Below are positions 1 to 8,816 of a stretch of DNA of 64,000 nucleotides, piece by piece. This DNA is from Larkinella humicola. Its GTDB lineage: Bacteria; Bacteroidota; Bacteroidia; Cytophagales; Spirosomataceae. The stretch lies in contig NZ_VTWS01000001.1 in the NCBI RefSeq assembly GCF_008727875.1, forward strand, positions 1,674,001 through 1,738,000. Direction: 5' to 3'. The first letter of the stretch is position 1. Each line of letters opens with the position of its first letter. The position numbers and the translations under genes were made by a program. The notes under the pieces were generated by a model that did no database searches, was not told the origin of the DNA, and worked only from the letters and a program-made list of their open reading frames with translations.

Positions 1-2
1 AA

Positions 3-272
3 CGGTTTCCGATGGAAGTCGTGATCATACTGCCTGAAATTTACCAGCTACCGTCCACCCTGATAGCGAATAATCCCGAATTTGAATTTATCTTCAACCC
101 GCACGGAAACAGCCTGGAAACCCTGGAACAATGGGCGCTTTCAAAAGAGTTGAGCGCGTATACCTCGGTATATCTGGCAGGCCATACGCCCCTGGTGAAA
201 AGCTTGCGAAAAAAGCTGAAGGCAATACCGGACGTACCGGCGACATTCCAGGCCCACGGGTTCTGGTCATAA
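3..272 (+). CDS. C-terminal part of a probable siderophore-interacting FAD/NAD(P)H reductase (partial)
   Basis: The frame is open to the left window edge, so the true start lies outside and only about 90 C-terminal residues are visible. The segment YLAGHTPLVKSLRKKL followed by an aromatic ending (HGFWS) resembles the C-terminal lobe of siderophore-interacting proteins, where a V-A-G-x-x-x-x-V-R-x-L-R-like stretch closes the NAD(P)H-binding domain and the chain ends in YW or similar. Such enzymes reduce ferric siderophores in the cytoplasm. An AraC regulator follows 9 bp downstream on the same strand, an arrangement common for iron-uptake reductases in this phylum (family knowledge). The assignment rests on a short tail and could be another flavin reductase. 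Confidence 0.5.
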   Translation, partial: RFPMEVVIILPEIYQLPSTLIANNPEFEFIFNPHGNSLETLEQWALSKELSAYTSVYLAGHTPLVKSLRKKLKAIPDVPATFQAHGFWS

Positions 273-281
273 AAAAGCAGC

Positions 282-1145
282 ATGGCGACCCACGATATTC
301 CCCTCTTTCATTTGGAAAAAAATCCGTTCGAAATGGGAATTTTATCCCTTTCGGATCAAACCACCCTGGAACTTGTCAATGAAAAAGTCAGGATTCCCCA
401 CCGCCACGACCATTATTGCTTCTTTTTTATGGAAAGTGGTTGCCTGAATTTTAGTGTCGATTTCCAGAATATAGACATCCAGCCTTCCTCCCTTTTAATA
501 ACCCGTCCCGGACAAATTCACGAACTCGGTTTTGCCAAAGATCCTGCCGGGTGGCTACTGGCTTTTGATGCACACTTTATCGACGAAAAGGCCCGCAGCG
601 TGATCGACCAATCCTTTGTGAAAGTCATTTTACTCCAGTTGGACGAGGCCGAAAAAACAGAGGTATGCACCCTTTTCAATCTGATCTATTCAACCGAATG
701 CGAGAAATCACCGGCAAACTTTCATCAGCGGCTTCTCCAAACGTTGATCAATGCCCTATTTTACAAAATCGTACTGATTTTTCAAGCGCAGGAAGACAAA
801 CGCATTCAAAGCTATTCATCCCGGAGCATGGAAATTACCAGGCGGTTTCATCAGTTGGTGAAAGCCCATTTTCTCCTCCTGAAAAAAACCGCTGATTATG
901 CGTCAAAACTCAATATAACCGTCAGTTACCTGAACGATACCGTCAAGGCGGTCACCGGGTTTTCCTCAACCTACCTCATCCAGCTTGAAATTTTTCGGGA
1001 AGCCCAGCGATTCCTGGTGTATACCACCAACAGCGTTAAGGAAATTGCGTTTCAGTTGGGCTACGACGACGAGAAATACTTCATCCGGTTGTTCAGTAAA
1101 ACGATTGGGACATCGCCGGCCAGTTTTAGAAAAAAGTATCGATGA
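282..1145 (+). CDS. AraC family transcriptional regulator
   Basis: A 287-residue two-domain regulator. The N-terminal part (about 30-150) has a cupin-like effector fold signature, including HRHDHYCFFFMESG and the RPGQIHEL turn typical of AraC sensor domains. The last ~90 residues form the double helix-turn-helix, ending with the classic second-helix pattern VKEIAFQLGYDDEKYFIRLFSK and GTSPASFRKKYR. It probably controls the preceding reductase gene, from which it is separated by 9 bp. The ligand cannot be read from the sequence. Confidence 0.93.
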   Translation: MATHDIPLFHLEKNPFEMGILSLSDQTTLELVNEKVRIPHRHDHYCFFFMESGCLNFSVDFQNIDIQPSSLLITRPGQIHELGFAKDPAGWLLAFDAHFIDEKARSVIDQSFVKVILLQLDEAEKTEVCTLFNLIYSTECEKSPANFHQRLLQTLINALFYKIVLIFQAQEDKRIQSYSSRSMEITRRFHQLVKAHFLLLKKTADYASKLNITVSYLNDTVKAVTGFSSTYLIQLEIFREAQRFLVYTTNSVKEIAFQLGYDDEKYFIRLFSKTIGTSPASFRKKYR

Positions 1146-1270
1146 CGGTTACGTTCTTTTTTTTTCAGATAAGGCAACGGGGAATCGAAGCCTATGCAAA
1201 AGATGGGTATCTTGAACGCCTGTTTCTCCCATAAACCGTAAGCACAAACCGCCTTTTATTACCCCTAATC

Positions 1271-1639
1271 ATGGAAGCTCCTTTCGATACGCACTGGGCC
1301 GAAGAGGCCCGGTTTACGTTCAATCAACTCCCCACGGAGGTACAGAATGCGTTTTTGCGGCAACTGCCGAATCTGGTGGTTAGTTATGCCGGCCTCTACG
1401 CCCAACGCCCGGAAGACTCAAAAGTAGTCGGCACGGTTTCCCATATGCAGGCACCGGACTGGAATTTATGGCTGCGAATGGGTACGGAATATGCGGAAGG
1501 CGAAACCGGCCCGATCCTGTTTGTCAACGAGTTTTCGTCATTGTCTCCTGACGACTTTGAACAATCGGTAGCCACAGCCCGGCAATCGCCCGACCGGGTC
1601 AATGAAGACGGGAACGCGGCCGGGTCGCCGATGCGATGA
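1271..1639 (+). CDS. Hypothetical protein whose 3' end is built from an intergenic palindrome arm
   Basis: A 122-residue protein of unknown function with an ATG start and no signal peptide or membrane segment. The beginning (residues 1-35) faintly recalls RelE/ParE-type small proteins, but no catalytic residue can be matched. The last nine codons (GNAAGSPMR) are encoded by the half-palindrome at 1610-1634, which matches 24 of 25 bases of the arm at 3546-3570. The natural C terminus was therefore probably replaced when the repeat inserted, or the frame ran into it. No close partner gene lies downstream; the next gene is convergent. Confidence 0.55.
   Translation: MEAPFDTHWAEEARFTFNQLPTEVQNAFLRQLPNLVVSYAGLYAQRPEDSKVVGTVSHMQAPDWNLWLRMGTEYAEGETGPILFVNEFSSLSPDDFEQSVATARQSPDRVNEDGNAAGSPMR
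1610..1634 (+). repeat. Half copy of the class E palindrome arm
   Basis: These 25 bases equal the left arm of the palindrome at 3546-3603 except for one base (G instead of T at 1618). Only one arm is present here and it is read through by the 1271-1639 coding frame, which ends five bases later. Seen directly in the sequence. Confidence 0.85.
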
Positions 1640-1704
1640 AGTGAATTGAACAGATTTTTATCTGCATCAATCCGCCCCATTCGTGTGCTCATTTTTGATT
1701 TCAA

Positions 1705-2445
1705 TCATCCTTTTTTAGGCCGTGGCAAAACCCTTTTTAAGGCATCGAACCAGGTCTGGGCTATTTTTTCGGCCCCCTGTGCATTCGGGTGGACTTTATC
1801 GGCGATTGCATCGGTTTGCCAGTCCCAGCCTTTCTCCTGATTAACCAGCATTACATGCCTGCTGTTCACCTCTTTGACCATCACTCCGATTTGCTCGTTG
1901 AGGGCTGGAATGTAGCTGTACTTCGGGAGTTTGCCACTGGAAATAACCTGCGCCACCAGGATGACAACCCGCGGATTGATGGCGGTCAGTTGGGCAATGA
2001 TTGATTTCTGAGCTGTAATAATACCGGCTACCGGATTTTCAGTATCAAAATGGTTGTGACCGGTGTGCAGCAAAACGATGTCCGCAGGAAACCGGCTGTA
2101 AAGGCTATCCGCACTGGCTGCCAGAAACTCAGCATTTTTGCCCCCGTAACCGGCGTTATAAACCGTATCCGTCGGGGTGGTACTGGCCTTTGGGCCAATA
2201 AATTGGACGGAATACCCCGCCTTCCCTAGTTTTTTCTGAAGCGGAAAAAGGTAGGAAACAAAATCAGCGCCACCCTGAGTAATCGAATCACCAAAACCCA
2301 GGATCGTGATCACTTTCGCGGTCGTGTCCTGCTGGCTTTGCGGTGAATGGCTTTGAAAAGCAGGGTGATCGGTCAACCGGGCCGACACGGGAGTTGAAAG
2401 GAACAAAACGAGAGAAATCAAACAAGCCTCAACGGATCGCATCAT
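1705..2445 (-). CDS. Exported SGNH/GDSL-type hydrolase
   Basis: About 246 residues. A signal peptide is evident at the N terminus (positive start, then LISLVLFLSTPVSA). SGNH signatures follow: the nucleophile block GFGDSITQGG (Ser near residue 54), a TGHNH segment matching the Asn block, and DKVHPNAQG near residue 216, carrying the Asp-His pair. The family hydrolyses esters such as O-acetyl groups on sugars. The frame extends upstream into the DapA-like gene, so the ATG at 2445 (or 2442), directly before the signal peptide, is preferred. It lies 19 bp after the DapA-like gene and is probably cotranscribed; both products look exported, suggesting removal or processing of acylated sugar derivatives (inference). 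Confidence 0.88.
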   Translation of the reverse strand: MMRSVEACLISLVLFLSTPVSARLTDHPAFQSHSPQSQQDTTAKVITILGFGDSITQGGADFVSYLFPLQKKLGKAGYSVQFIGPKASTTPTDTVYNAGYGGKNAEFLAASADSLYSRFPADIVLLHTGHNHFDTENPVAGIITAQKSIIAQLTAINPRVVILVAQVISSGKLPKYSYIPALNEQIGVMVKEVNSRHVMLVNQEKGWDWQTDAIADKVHPNAQGAEKIAQTWFDALKRVLPRPKKG

Positions 2446-2464
2446 AACTTTTGAGTAACGTCCC

Positions 2465-3520
2465 CTACCCTTTGATGTCCAGCCGGTCGCACCAGCCGAG
2501 AAACGTCGTGTAGGTATCATCCAGAATTTTTAGCTGCTCCGCCGGGATTGCCTGGGCCTTCGCCCGGCTGACCAGTTCCAAAGGTACTCCTCTTTTCTTC
2601 AAAAAGTATTTGGCGCTAAGCGGATAAAATTTCGAGATAATGGGTTCGGTTCGGGTAATTTCGGACTGAATCCAGTCGAGATCCGCCTTTTTTGAGGGAT
2701 CGTTGGCATTCCGGCACAACCAGCTATGGATTTCGGGGTAAAAATTACCGGAGATCGGCGACATACCCCGCGCTCCTTTTTGCAGCGATGCCACGGCGGT
2801 AGCAGTATGCGCATTGTAAAATTCGAGTTGGGAACCGCGGGCGATTTCCAGTTTGGTCTCGATGTTTTTCAGGTCTTCAGAGGTGTCTTTGTGGTAGATC
2901 ATCCGCTTGTTGGCAACCAGCGATTTGAACACACCGGGCGATAGCAGCCGCTTGTAGGGATTCGGACATTCATACGTTCCGACCTTCATAGAACCAGTTT
3001 GCGAAAGAAACTTTTCAACATTTTCCGTCAAAACCGCATCGCTTTCTTCTTTCCCCGCAAAATGACTCGAAATCAGAATGACCCCATCCACACCGGTATC
3101 GTGAATTTTTCGGGCAAAATCGGCTTTTGCGTTCAGCGTATCCCCGAATGAACCCGTCGAAACCACCGGGACCTTTCCGTTGACCCGCTTCACCACATGC
3201 CGGGTCAGCGCAATCCGCTCCTGATCGGTCAGAAAGTACATTTCACTGCTCAGGCAATTGGCAAAAAAACCTTTGGCTCCGGCGTTCAGGTAAAAATCGA
3301 TCAACCGGGAAAGCCGGTCGTAATCAATGGCGGAATTGGAATCGAACGGGGTGATCATCACCGGAACGAACTTTTTTTCGTCCCGCCCGTATCCGCTGGC
3401 TACGGTTTTTGCCTGCGTCGTTGCGGGCAGAAACGTCTGGGCACCGGCGAGAACGGCCACAGCGGCCGGGGTGATTTTTTCCAGAAATTCCCGCCGGGTT
3501 AAGGAGGTAAGCGATTTCAT
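2465..3520 (-). CDS. Tat-exported dihydrodipicolinate synthase/N-acetylneuraminate lyase family protein
   Basis: A 351-residue DapA/NanA-family class I aldolase. The N terminus carries a twin-arginine pattern (TRREFLEK) and a hydrophobic stretch to about residue 38, so export by Tat is likely, which is unusual for this normally cytoplasmic fold. Catalytic features remain: Tyr183 in GTYECP and the Schiff-base lysine K211 in YHKDTSED. The family cleaves or condenses pyruvate-containing substrates such as sialic acids and 2-keto-3-deoxy sugar acids. It is followed by an SGNH hydrolase, with a divergent SusC/SusD pair nearby, suggesting a role in periplasmic handling of an acylated keto-sugar (inference). 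The substrate cannot be told from sequence. Confidence 0.85.
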   Translation of the reverse strand: MKSLTSLTRREFLEKITPAAVAVLAGAQTFLPATTQAKTVASGYGRDEKKFVPVMITPFDSNSAIDYDRLSRLIDFYLNAGAKGFFANCLSSEMYFLTDQERIALTRHVVKRVNGKVPVVSTGSFGDTLNAKADFARKIHDTGVDGVILISSHFAGKEESDAVLTENVEKFLSQTGSMKVGTYECPNPYKRLLSPGVFKSLVANKRMIYHKDTSEDLKNIETKLEIARGSQLEFYNAHTATAVASLQKGARGMSPISGNFYPEIHSWLCRNANDPSKKADLDWIQSEITRTEPIISKFYPLSAKYFLKKRGVPLELVSRAKAQAIPAEQLKILDDTYTTFLGWCDRLDIKG

Positions 3521-3545
3521 TGATCATCAGGGTTTAGAGTTGGAT

Positions 3546-3603
3546 GGGAACGCTGCCGGGTCGCCGATGCCATTGGACGCATCGGCGACCCGGCAGCGTT
3601 CCC
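3546..3603. repeat. Class E palindrome, perfect 25-bp arms
   Basis: Arms 3546-3570 and 3579-3603 are exact reverse complements, separated by an 8-nt loop (CATTGGAC). It lies 26 bp upstream of the DapA-like start. A second, single arm occurs at 1610-1634. This has the look of a REP-type extragenic palindrome. No U-tract follows either arm, so it is not a standard terminator. The remaining 3604-3892, up to SusC, shows no gene or clear promoter. Confidence 0.92.
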
Positions 3604-3892
3604 TGGCCTAACCAGTAATACTTCAAATTATCGCAATCGGTACTCCCGGTTCGCCATCTTTTTTTTCAAACCTTTCCAGAACCGCCTTCCGGGCCGGAAA
3701 TAGACGGATTTTGAGAGTAAGTATCCCTTAAAAAAGTCCTTGCATAGCCATTTTGTAATTTATTTTTTAAAAATAGAAATAATCGTAGTACACTATTGCA
3801 CTGCCAGCGTATATGTAATGGTTAAACAGCCGCATCCCATCTCTATGACGTCCCTGTAACGATTCCTGATTATTCCAAACCCAATTTATTGC

Positions 3893-6800
3893 ATGAAAGG
3901 ATTAGTTTTACCAGACACTGGTACACCCTTCGCATGGTTCAGCAAGCGGTGTACCCTGCTCACCGCTATGGCCATTGTGGCGACCACGGCCCATTCGGCG
4001 CCGGTTTTGCGGCCGGCAACACCGGAACGAAAAACCGCAATGATCGAGCGGACCCGGTCACTGCCCAAACCGGTTGAACTCATTAAAGGAAAGGTCACCG
4101 ACGAAAAGGGCGATGCACTGCCCGGCGTCAGCATTTTACTGAAAGGCACCCAAAAAGGAACCACCACCGACGCGGGCGGCAACTTTTCGATCGAGGTGCC
4201 TTCGATGAATTCGGTGCTTGTATTTTCGTTCGTCGGATATACCGCGCAGGAAGTCCCCCTCGCGAACCGCACAACCTTGGAAATCAGATTACTGGCCGAA
4301 AGCAAGGCACTGGACGAAGTGGTAGTGACCGCCCTCGGGATTCGCAAGGAGACGAAATCCCTCGGCTACTCGGTTACGAAGGTAGACGGCGAGAGTTTTA
4401 CCAAAACCCGCGAAACCAACTTTGCCAATTCGCTGAACGGCAAGGTGGCGGGGGTCAACATCAGTCCGGCAGCAACGGGGCCAGCCGGTTCCAGCCGTGT
4501 GACCATTCGCGGAAATACCTCGATTTCGGGCAACAACCAGCCCTTGTACATCATCAACGGGCTGCCGATGGACAACACCCAGTTCGGAGGACCGAAAAAT
4601 GACAACCCGGACTTTGGCGACAACATTTCCAGCATCAACCCCGACGACGTCGAGGACATCACGGTTTTGAAAGGCGCTACGGCTGCGGCTTTGTACGGTT
4701 CCAGGGCCAAGAACGGCGCCATTGTGATCACCACCAAGTCGGGCAAGGGCAACAAAGGGCTGGGCGTTGAATTCAATACCAACAATACCTTTGAGGTGCC
4801 CTTTTTTCTCTGGGAGTTACAAAAAGAGTACGGCCAGGGCTACGGCGGTGTAAAACCGGCCAGCCAGCAGGATGCCGCCAACCACGGGCAAAACCACTGG
4901 GGGGCGTTGTATGACGGCTCCGAAACGATTCAACTGGATGGCGTGAAGCGGCCCTATTCGTACGTGAAAGACCAGGTGTTGGAGGACTTTTACGGCGTAG
5001 GGCACACCAACACCAACAACATTTCATTTTCGGGCGGTGGCGACAAAGGCAGTTTCCGGCTGGGAATCACCGATATGCGGAACAAAGGTATCATTCCCAA
5101 TGCCAGCATGCGACGGAACAACATTAGCCTGGGACTCAACCAGAACATTTCCAAAAATCTGAACCTGGCGGCCAATGTCGATTACATCAACGAGCGCGTC
5201 GACAACCGCTACGTGTTTACGGGCAACTCGGGGAACAGTGCCGGAACGATCCTGTATGTCAACAGCAACATGCCGACCAGCGCCCTCTCGCCGGGCTACG
5301 ATGAGAATTACAAGGAAAAGGTTCTGGGGACGGATTTGAACGCGACCAACCCGTATTACACCCTCAACCGGATTAAAAACCAGACCAACAAAGACCGGTT
5401 TATTTCGACCGTGAATCTGCGATACAACCTCTTCGACTGGCTTTTTATTCAGGGAAAAGTCGGACAGGATTACTACGGTTTTATGACCAACAAAATTGTT
5501 CCCGAAGGAACGGGCTACCGGCCGGGTGGTCAGATCGATCAGTCGCAGCAGACGTTCTGGGAGCGAAACTTTGAAGGGCTGATCGGTTTGAACCGGAGCC
5601 TGAACAAGGATTTCGACCTGTCGGTGAATCTGGGCGGCAACCTGATGGCGCAGCACCGGTATACAACGACGATTGTCGGTTCCGGTTTTGTGGTTCCCCA
5701 GTTGCACGTGATCAACAATACCGCCAACCGCAACACCACCACGGCCACGTACGACAAAAAGATCAACTCGGTTTTTGCCACGGCGGAACTCAGCTACCGC
5801 AACTACCTGTATCTCAACCTCACGGGCCGCAATGACTGGTTTTCGACCCTGAACCCCAAGTCGAACAACTTCTTTTACCCGTCGGCGGGGGTGAGTTTCG
5901 TGTTTTCGCAGGCGTTTGACATGCCAAGAGCTATTAGCTTCGGCAAGCTCCGGGTTGCCTATGCGGCCGTGGGCGGTGATACCGACCCCTATCTGCTCAA
6001 CTTGACGTATGGTCTGCTGCCCTACAACTACGACGGTCGCTCGCTCGGAACCATCAATCAGTTTACCGTACCCAACAGCAGCCTGCGGCCGCTGAGTGTC
6101 AACGAGTTTGAAGTGGGCCTGGATTTGCGGTTATTTAACAACAAGCTCGGCTTCGACCTGGCCGTTTACAACAAGCTGACCACCAACGACATCGCCGTCG
6201 AAAGTATTTCCTCCACCACCGGGTATTCGGGGGTGTCGGTCAACGTCGGCGAAATCCGCAACCGGGGGGTTGAATTGCTGGTTACAGCCAAACCGGTCAC
6301 GACCAGCAACTTCCGGTGGGACGTGTCATTCAACCTGGCGTATAATAAAAGCAAGGTGCTGAAGATCTCGAACACGTCCAAAGAACTCATTCTGGCAACA
6401 TCCACGAAAGCGTTCATCAAACACGTCGAGGGCGAGGAATATTCGCAGATTGTCGGTCGAACGATCAAACGGGATGCCCAGGGTCGGGATGTGATCGATG
6501 CCACCGGACTGCCGATCGTTCCCACCAATGTGGTTTCCTTCGGATCCGGGATCAACAAATACACGACCGGGATCATCAACAATTTTGCGTACAAAAACTT
6601 CACGCTGTCGGCGCAGGTGGATGGCAAATTTGGCGGCAAGATTTACTCGGAAACCAACTACAGCCTCGACCACCGGGGTATGTCACCGCACTCGCTGCTG
6701 GGACGGGCAGCGGGTGCCGTGCTGCCGGGCGTGACCGAAAGTGGTGAAGAGAACAAGGTTCTGGTGACGGCGGATCGGGTCAACAATCGGGCCATCATCG

Positions 6801-7084
6801 TTCGGCGACGGGATGCACTGGACGACTACATCTACGACGCCAGTTTTATCAAGCTGCGGTATGTATCGCTCACCTACGCCTTGCCGAAGTCCCTCTACGA
6901 AAAAATCGGGTTTGTCAAGGGTGCCAGTGTCTCGCTGGTGGGCCGGAACCTGAGCATCCTGATGAAACACACCCCCGGTCTGGACCCTGAAACCAATCTA
7001 TCCGCCGGGAACGATCAGGGGATCGAATCCACGCCTTTGCCGCCAACCCGGAGCTACGGGTTCAATGTGAATTTGAAATTCTAG
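3893..7084 (+). CDS. SusC/RagA family TonB-linked outer membrane transporter
   Basis: A 1063-residue TonB-dependent transporter. After a signal peptide (to about residue 36) comes a carboxypeptidase-regulatory-like domain (about 62-135, starting IKGKVTDEKGDALPGVSI), the SusC-type box DEVVVTALGI (141-150), a plug domain containing the YIINGLPMDN and GSRAKNGAIVITTKSG motifs (to about 290), then a long beta-barrel ending in the aromatic-rich RSYGFNVNLKF. It imports oligosaccharides or similar large nutrients across the outer membrane together with the SusD-like lipoprotein that begins 26 bp downstream. No sigma/anti-sigma pair or SusR-type regulator lies beside it, so its control is not visible. 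The substrate is unknown. Confidence 0.97.
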   Translation: MKGLVLPDTGTPFAWFSKRCTLLTAMAIVATTAHSAPVLRPATPERKTAMIERTRSLPKPVELIKGKVTDEKGDALPGVSILLKGTQKGTTTDAGGNFSIEVPSMNSVLVFSFVGYTAQEVPLANRTTLEIRLLAESKALDEVVVTALGIRKETKSLGYSVTKVDGESFTKTRETNFANSLNGKVAGVNISPAATGPAGSSRVTIRGNTSISGNNQPLYIINGLPMDNTQFGGPKNDNPDFGDNISSINPDDVEDITVLKGATAAALYGSRAKNGAIVITTKSGKGNKGLGVEFNTNNTFEVPFFLWELQKEYGQGYGGVKPASQQDAANHGQNHWGALYDGSETIQLDGVKRPYSYVKDQVLEDFYGVGHTNTNNISFSGGGDKGSFRLGITDMRNKGIIPNASMRRNNISLGLNQNISKNLNLAANVDYINERVDNRYVFTGNSGNSAGTILYVNSNMPTSALSPGYDENYKEKVLGTDLNATNPYYTLNRIKNQTNKDRFISTVNLRYNLFDWLFIQGKVGQDYYGFMTNKIVPEGTGYRPGGQIDQSQQTFWERNFEGLIGLNRSLNKDFDLSVNLGGNLMAQHRYTTTIVGSGFVVPQLHVINNTANRNTTTATYDKKINSVFATAELSYRNYLYLNLTGRNDWFSTLNPKSNNFFYPSAGVSFVFSQAFDMPRAISFGKLRVAYAAVGGDTDPYLLNLTYGLLPYNYDGRSLGTINQFTVPNSSLRPLSVNEFEVGLDLRLFNNKLGFDLAVYNKLTTNDIAVESISSTTGYSGVSVNVGEIRNRGVELLVTAKPVTTSNFRWDVSFNLAYNKSKVLKISNTSKELILATSTKAFIKHVEGEEYSQIVGRTIKRDAQGRDVIDATGLPIVPTNVVSFGSGINKYTTGIINNFAYKNFTLSAQVDGKFGGKIYSETNYSLDHRGMSPHSLLGRAAGAVLPGVTESGEENKVLVTADRVNNRAIIVRRRDALDDYIYDASFIKLRYVSLTYALPKSLYEKIGFVKGASVSLVGRNLSILMKHTPGLDPETNLSAGNDQGIESTPLPPTRSYGFNVNLKF

Positions 7085-7110
7085 TTTCATACCGGTTATC
7101 CTAAATTGAC

Positions 7111-8682
7111 ATGAAAAAGAGCATTTATATAGTTTTCACCGGCTGCCTGTTTTTCCTTTCGGCCTGTGACAATGGGTTTGAAGACCTGAACAAAGACCCC
7201 AACGCCGTTACTGCCGACCGGTTCAACCCCGCGTATCTGTTTACGACCGGGCAGTACAATACCGCCAAGGGCGATGAAACCACCAGCCTGAATTATGCCG
7301 AACCGTTTGTTCAGCACATGGCGACGCTGAGCAACGTAGGGATTTTTGATTTTCAGGGTGATAAGTACGTGTACCACAAGGGCAATAACGAAGCCATGTG
7401 GAAAGGGACGTACAACGCCATTGCCGGTTCGTCCAAACTGATTGAGGACGTGATTACGTTGTCGAAGGACAAACCGCAATACCACAACCTCTACCACATG
7501 GCCCGCATCTGGAAAACGGTGATTTACCACCGGCTGACGGATATGTACGGCGATCTGCCGTATTTTGAAGCCAATCAGGGCTATTACCAGCAGATTTACA
7601 AACCCAAATACGACGCGCAGAAGGACATTTATGCCCACATGCTGAGCGAACTGGAAGACGCCACTGCCAAACTCGACGCCAGCAAGACGCTCTACACCTC
7701 ATCCGACATCGTCTACGCGGGGAACATTGCCAAATGGAAACGGTTTGGCTATTCCATGATGCTTCGTCTCGGCATGCGGATGTCCAAAGTAGACCCGGCG
7801 GCTGCCGAATCCTGGGTCAAAAAAGCGTTTGCGGGGGGCGTTTTTACGGCCATCGACGACAACCTGTTTATCAAGGGAACCGACAAGGCCGGGACGCAGG
7901 AAGTGCTGACCAACGGTCAGAGCTGGACCTTGAGCGTGTCGGGCCGAAGTCCGGGTAAAATTGCCAAGACGTTTTTCGACTACATGAAAAGCCACAACGA
8001 TCCCCGGCTGAAATACACGGTGGCGGTCTACACCGATCCGACCAATGTGGCGACCAAAAACACCGATCCGGCGGTTCAGAAAGGCATGCCCAACGGTCTG
8101 GACCGGATTACGCTGCCCAAAGATCCCAGTTACAACCCGACGGCTCCGGGCCAGGAACACCAGTTTTCGGGCGTCAATCGGGACGTATTTGCCAAGCTCG
8201 ACGGTCCGCGGATGCTGCTGACGTATGGCGAAGTTCAGTTGCTGCTGGCGGAAGCCGCCGTCCGGGGCTGGATTCCCGGCGATGCCGCCCAGTTCTACCG
8301 GAACGGGGTGACGGGCGCGATGAAAATGCTCCAGCAATACGACGGGTCGGCCACGATCCCGGATGCCGATATAACGGCCTACTTAACCGCCAATCCGTTT
8401 GTGGGCGTTGCCGACAAGGAAAAAGCGTTCGAGCAGATCAACTCCGAATATTGGGTGGCAACCTTTCTGAACGGCTACGAGTCGTATGCCAATGTCCGGC
8501 GTTCCGGCTATCCGAAACTAACCCCGGTCAACTACCCCGACAATGAAACCGGTGGCACCTACCCCCGTCGACTGCGCTACCCGGACGACGAACCGGTTTT
8601 GAATGCCGCCAACTACAATGCCGCCGTGGCCCGTCAGGGAGCGGATACTTACAAAACCCGGGTGTGGTGGGATAAGCAATAG
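7111..8682 (+). CDS. SusD/RagB family nutrient-binding outer membrane lipoprotein
   Basis: A 523-residue SusD-like protein of the shorter SusD-like_2 type. The signal peptide ends in a lipobox (FLSAC, lipidated Cys19) followed by DNGFEDLNKDPN, the typical opening of this subfamily. The all-helical TPR-like body includes MARIWKTVIYHRLTDMYGDLPY and a C-terminal region (GYPRRLRYP-like: TYPRRLRYPDDE) that is diagnostic of the family. It binds substrate at the cell surface as the lid of the SusC transporter encoded just upstream. The two are surely one operon. Confidence 0.96.
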   Translation: MKKSIYIVFTGCLFFLSACDNGFEDLNKDPNAVTADRFNPAYLFTTGQYNTAKGDETTSLNYAEPFVQHMATLSNVGIFDFQGDKYVYHKGNNEAMWKGTYNAIAGSSKLIEDVITLSKDKPQYHNLYHMARIWKTVIYHRLTDMYGDLPYFEANQGYYQQIYKPKYDAQKDIYAHMLSELEDATAKLDASKTLYTSSDIVYAGNIAKWKRFGYSMMLRLGMRMSKVDPAAAESWVKKAFAGGVFTAIDDNLFIKGTDKAGTQEVLTNGQSWTLSVSGRSPGKIAKTFFDYMKSHNDPRLKYTVAVYTDPTNVATKNTDPAVQKGMPNGLDRITLPKDPSYNPTAPGQEHQFSGVNRDVFAKLDGPRMLLTYGEVQLLLAEAAVRGWIPGDAAQFYRNGVTGAMKMLQQYDGSATIPDADITAYLTANPFVGVADKEKAFEQINSEYWVATFLNGYESYANVRRSGYPKLTPVNYPDNETGGTYPRRLRYPDDEPVLNAANYNAAVARQGADTYKTRVWWDKQ

Positions 8683-8704
8683 TTGAATTCCAATTAAGCC
8701 GCTT

Positions 8705-8775
8705 TTGCCCCCCAGCCCCCTAAAGGGGGAGCTTGGAGCGCGAGAAAACTCCCCCTTTAGGGGGCTGGGGGGCAA
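8705..8775. repeat. Class B palindrome (CCCCCTAAAGGGGG type), copy 1
   Basis: Arms 8705-8731 and 8749-8775 (27 bp each) are perfect reverse complements around a 17-nt loop. Each arm itself contains the small palindrome CCCCCTAAAGGGGG, so cruciform and nested hairpins are possible. It sits between the convergent SusD and DUF2306 genes. Related copies occur at 10401-10469 and 29350-29428. It may serve as a bidirectional transcript end, but it lacks a U-tract. Confidence 0.92.
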
Positions 8776-8816
8776 TTTGCAAGCACATCACACGGATCAG
8801 AGGGTCTACATTTCCT

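Noticed and set aside
3604-3892. Possible riboswitch before SusC
   Set aside because: No conserved aptamer core was recognised and the region is AT-rich without strong stems.
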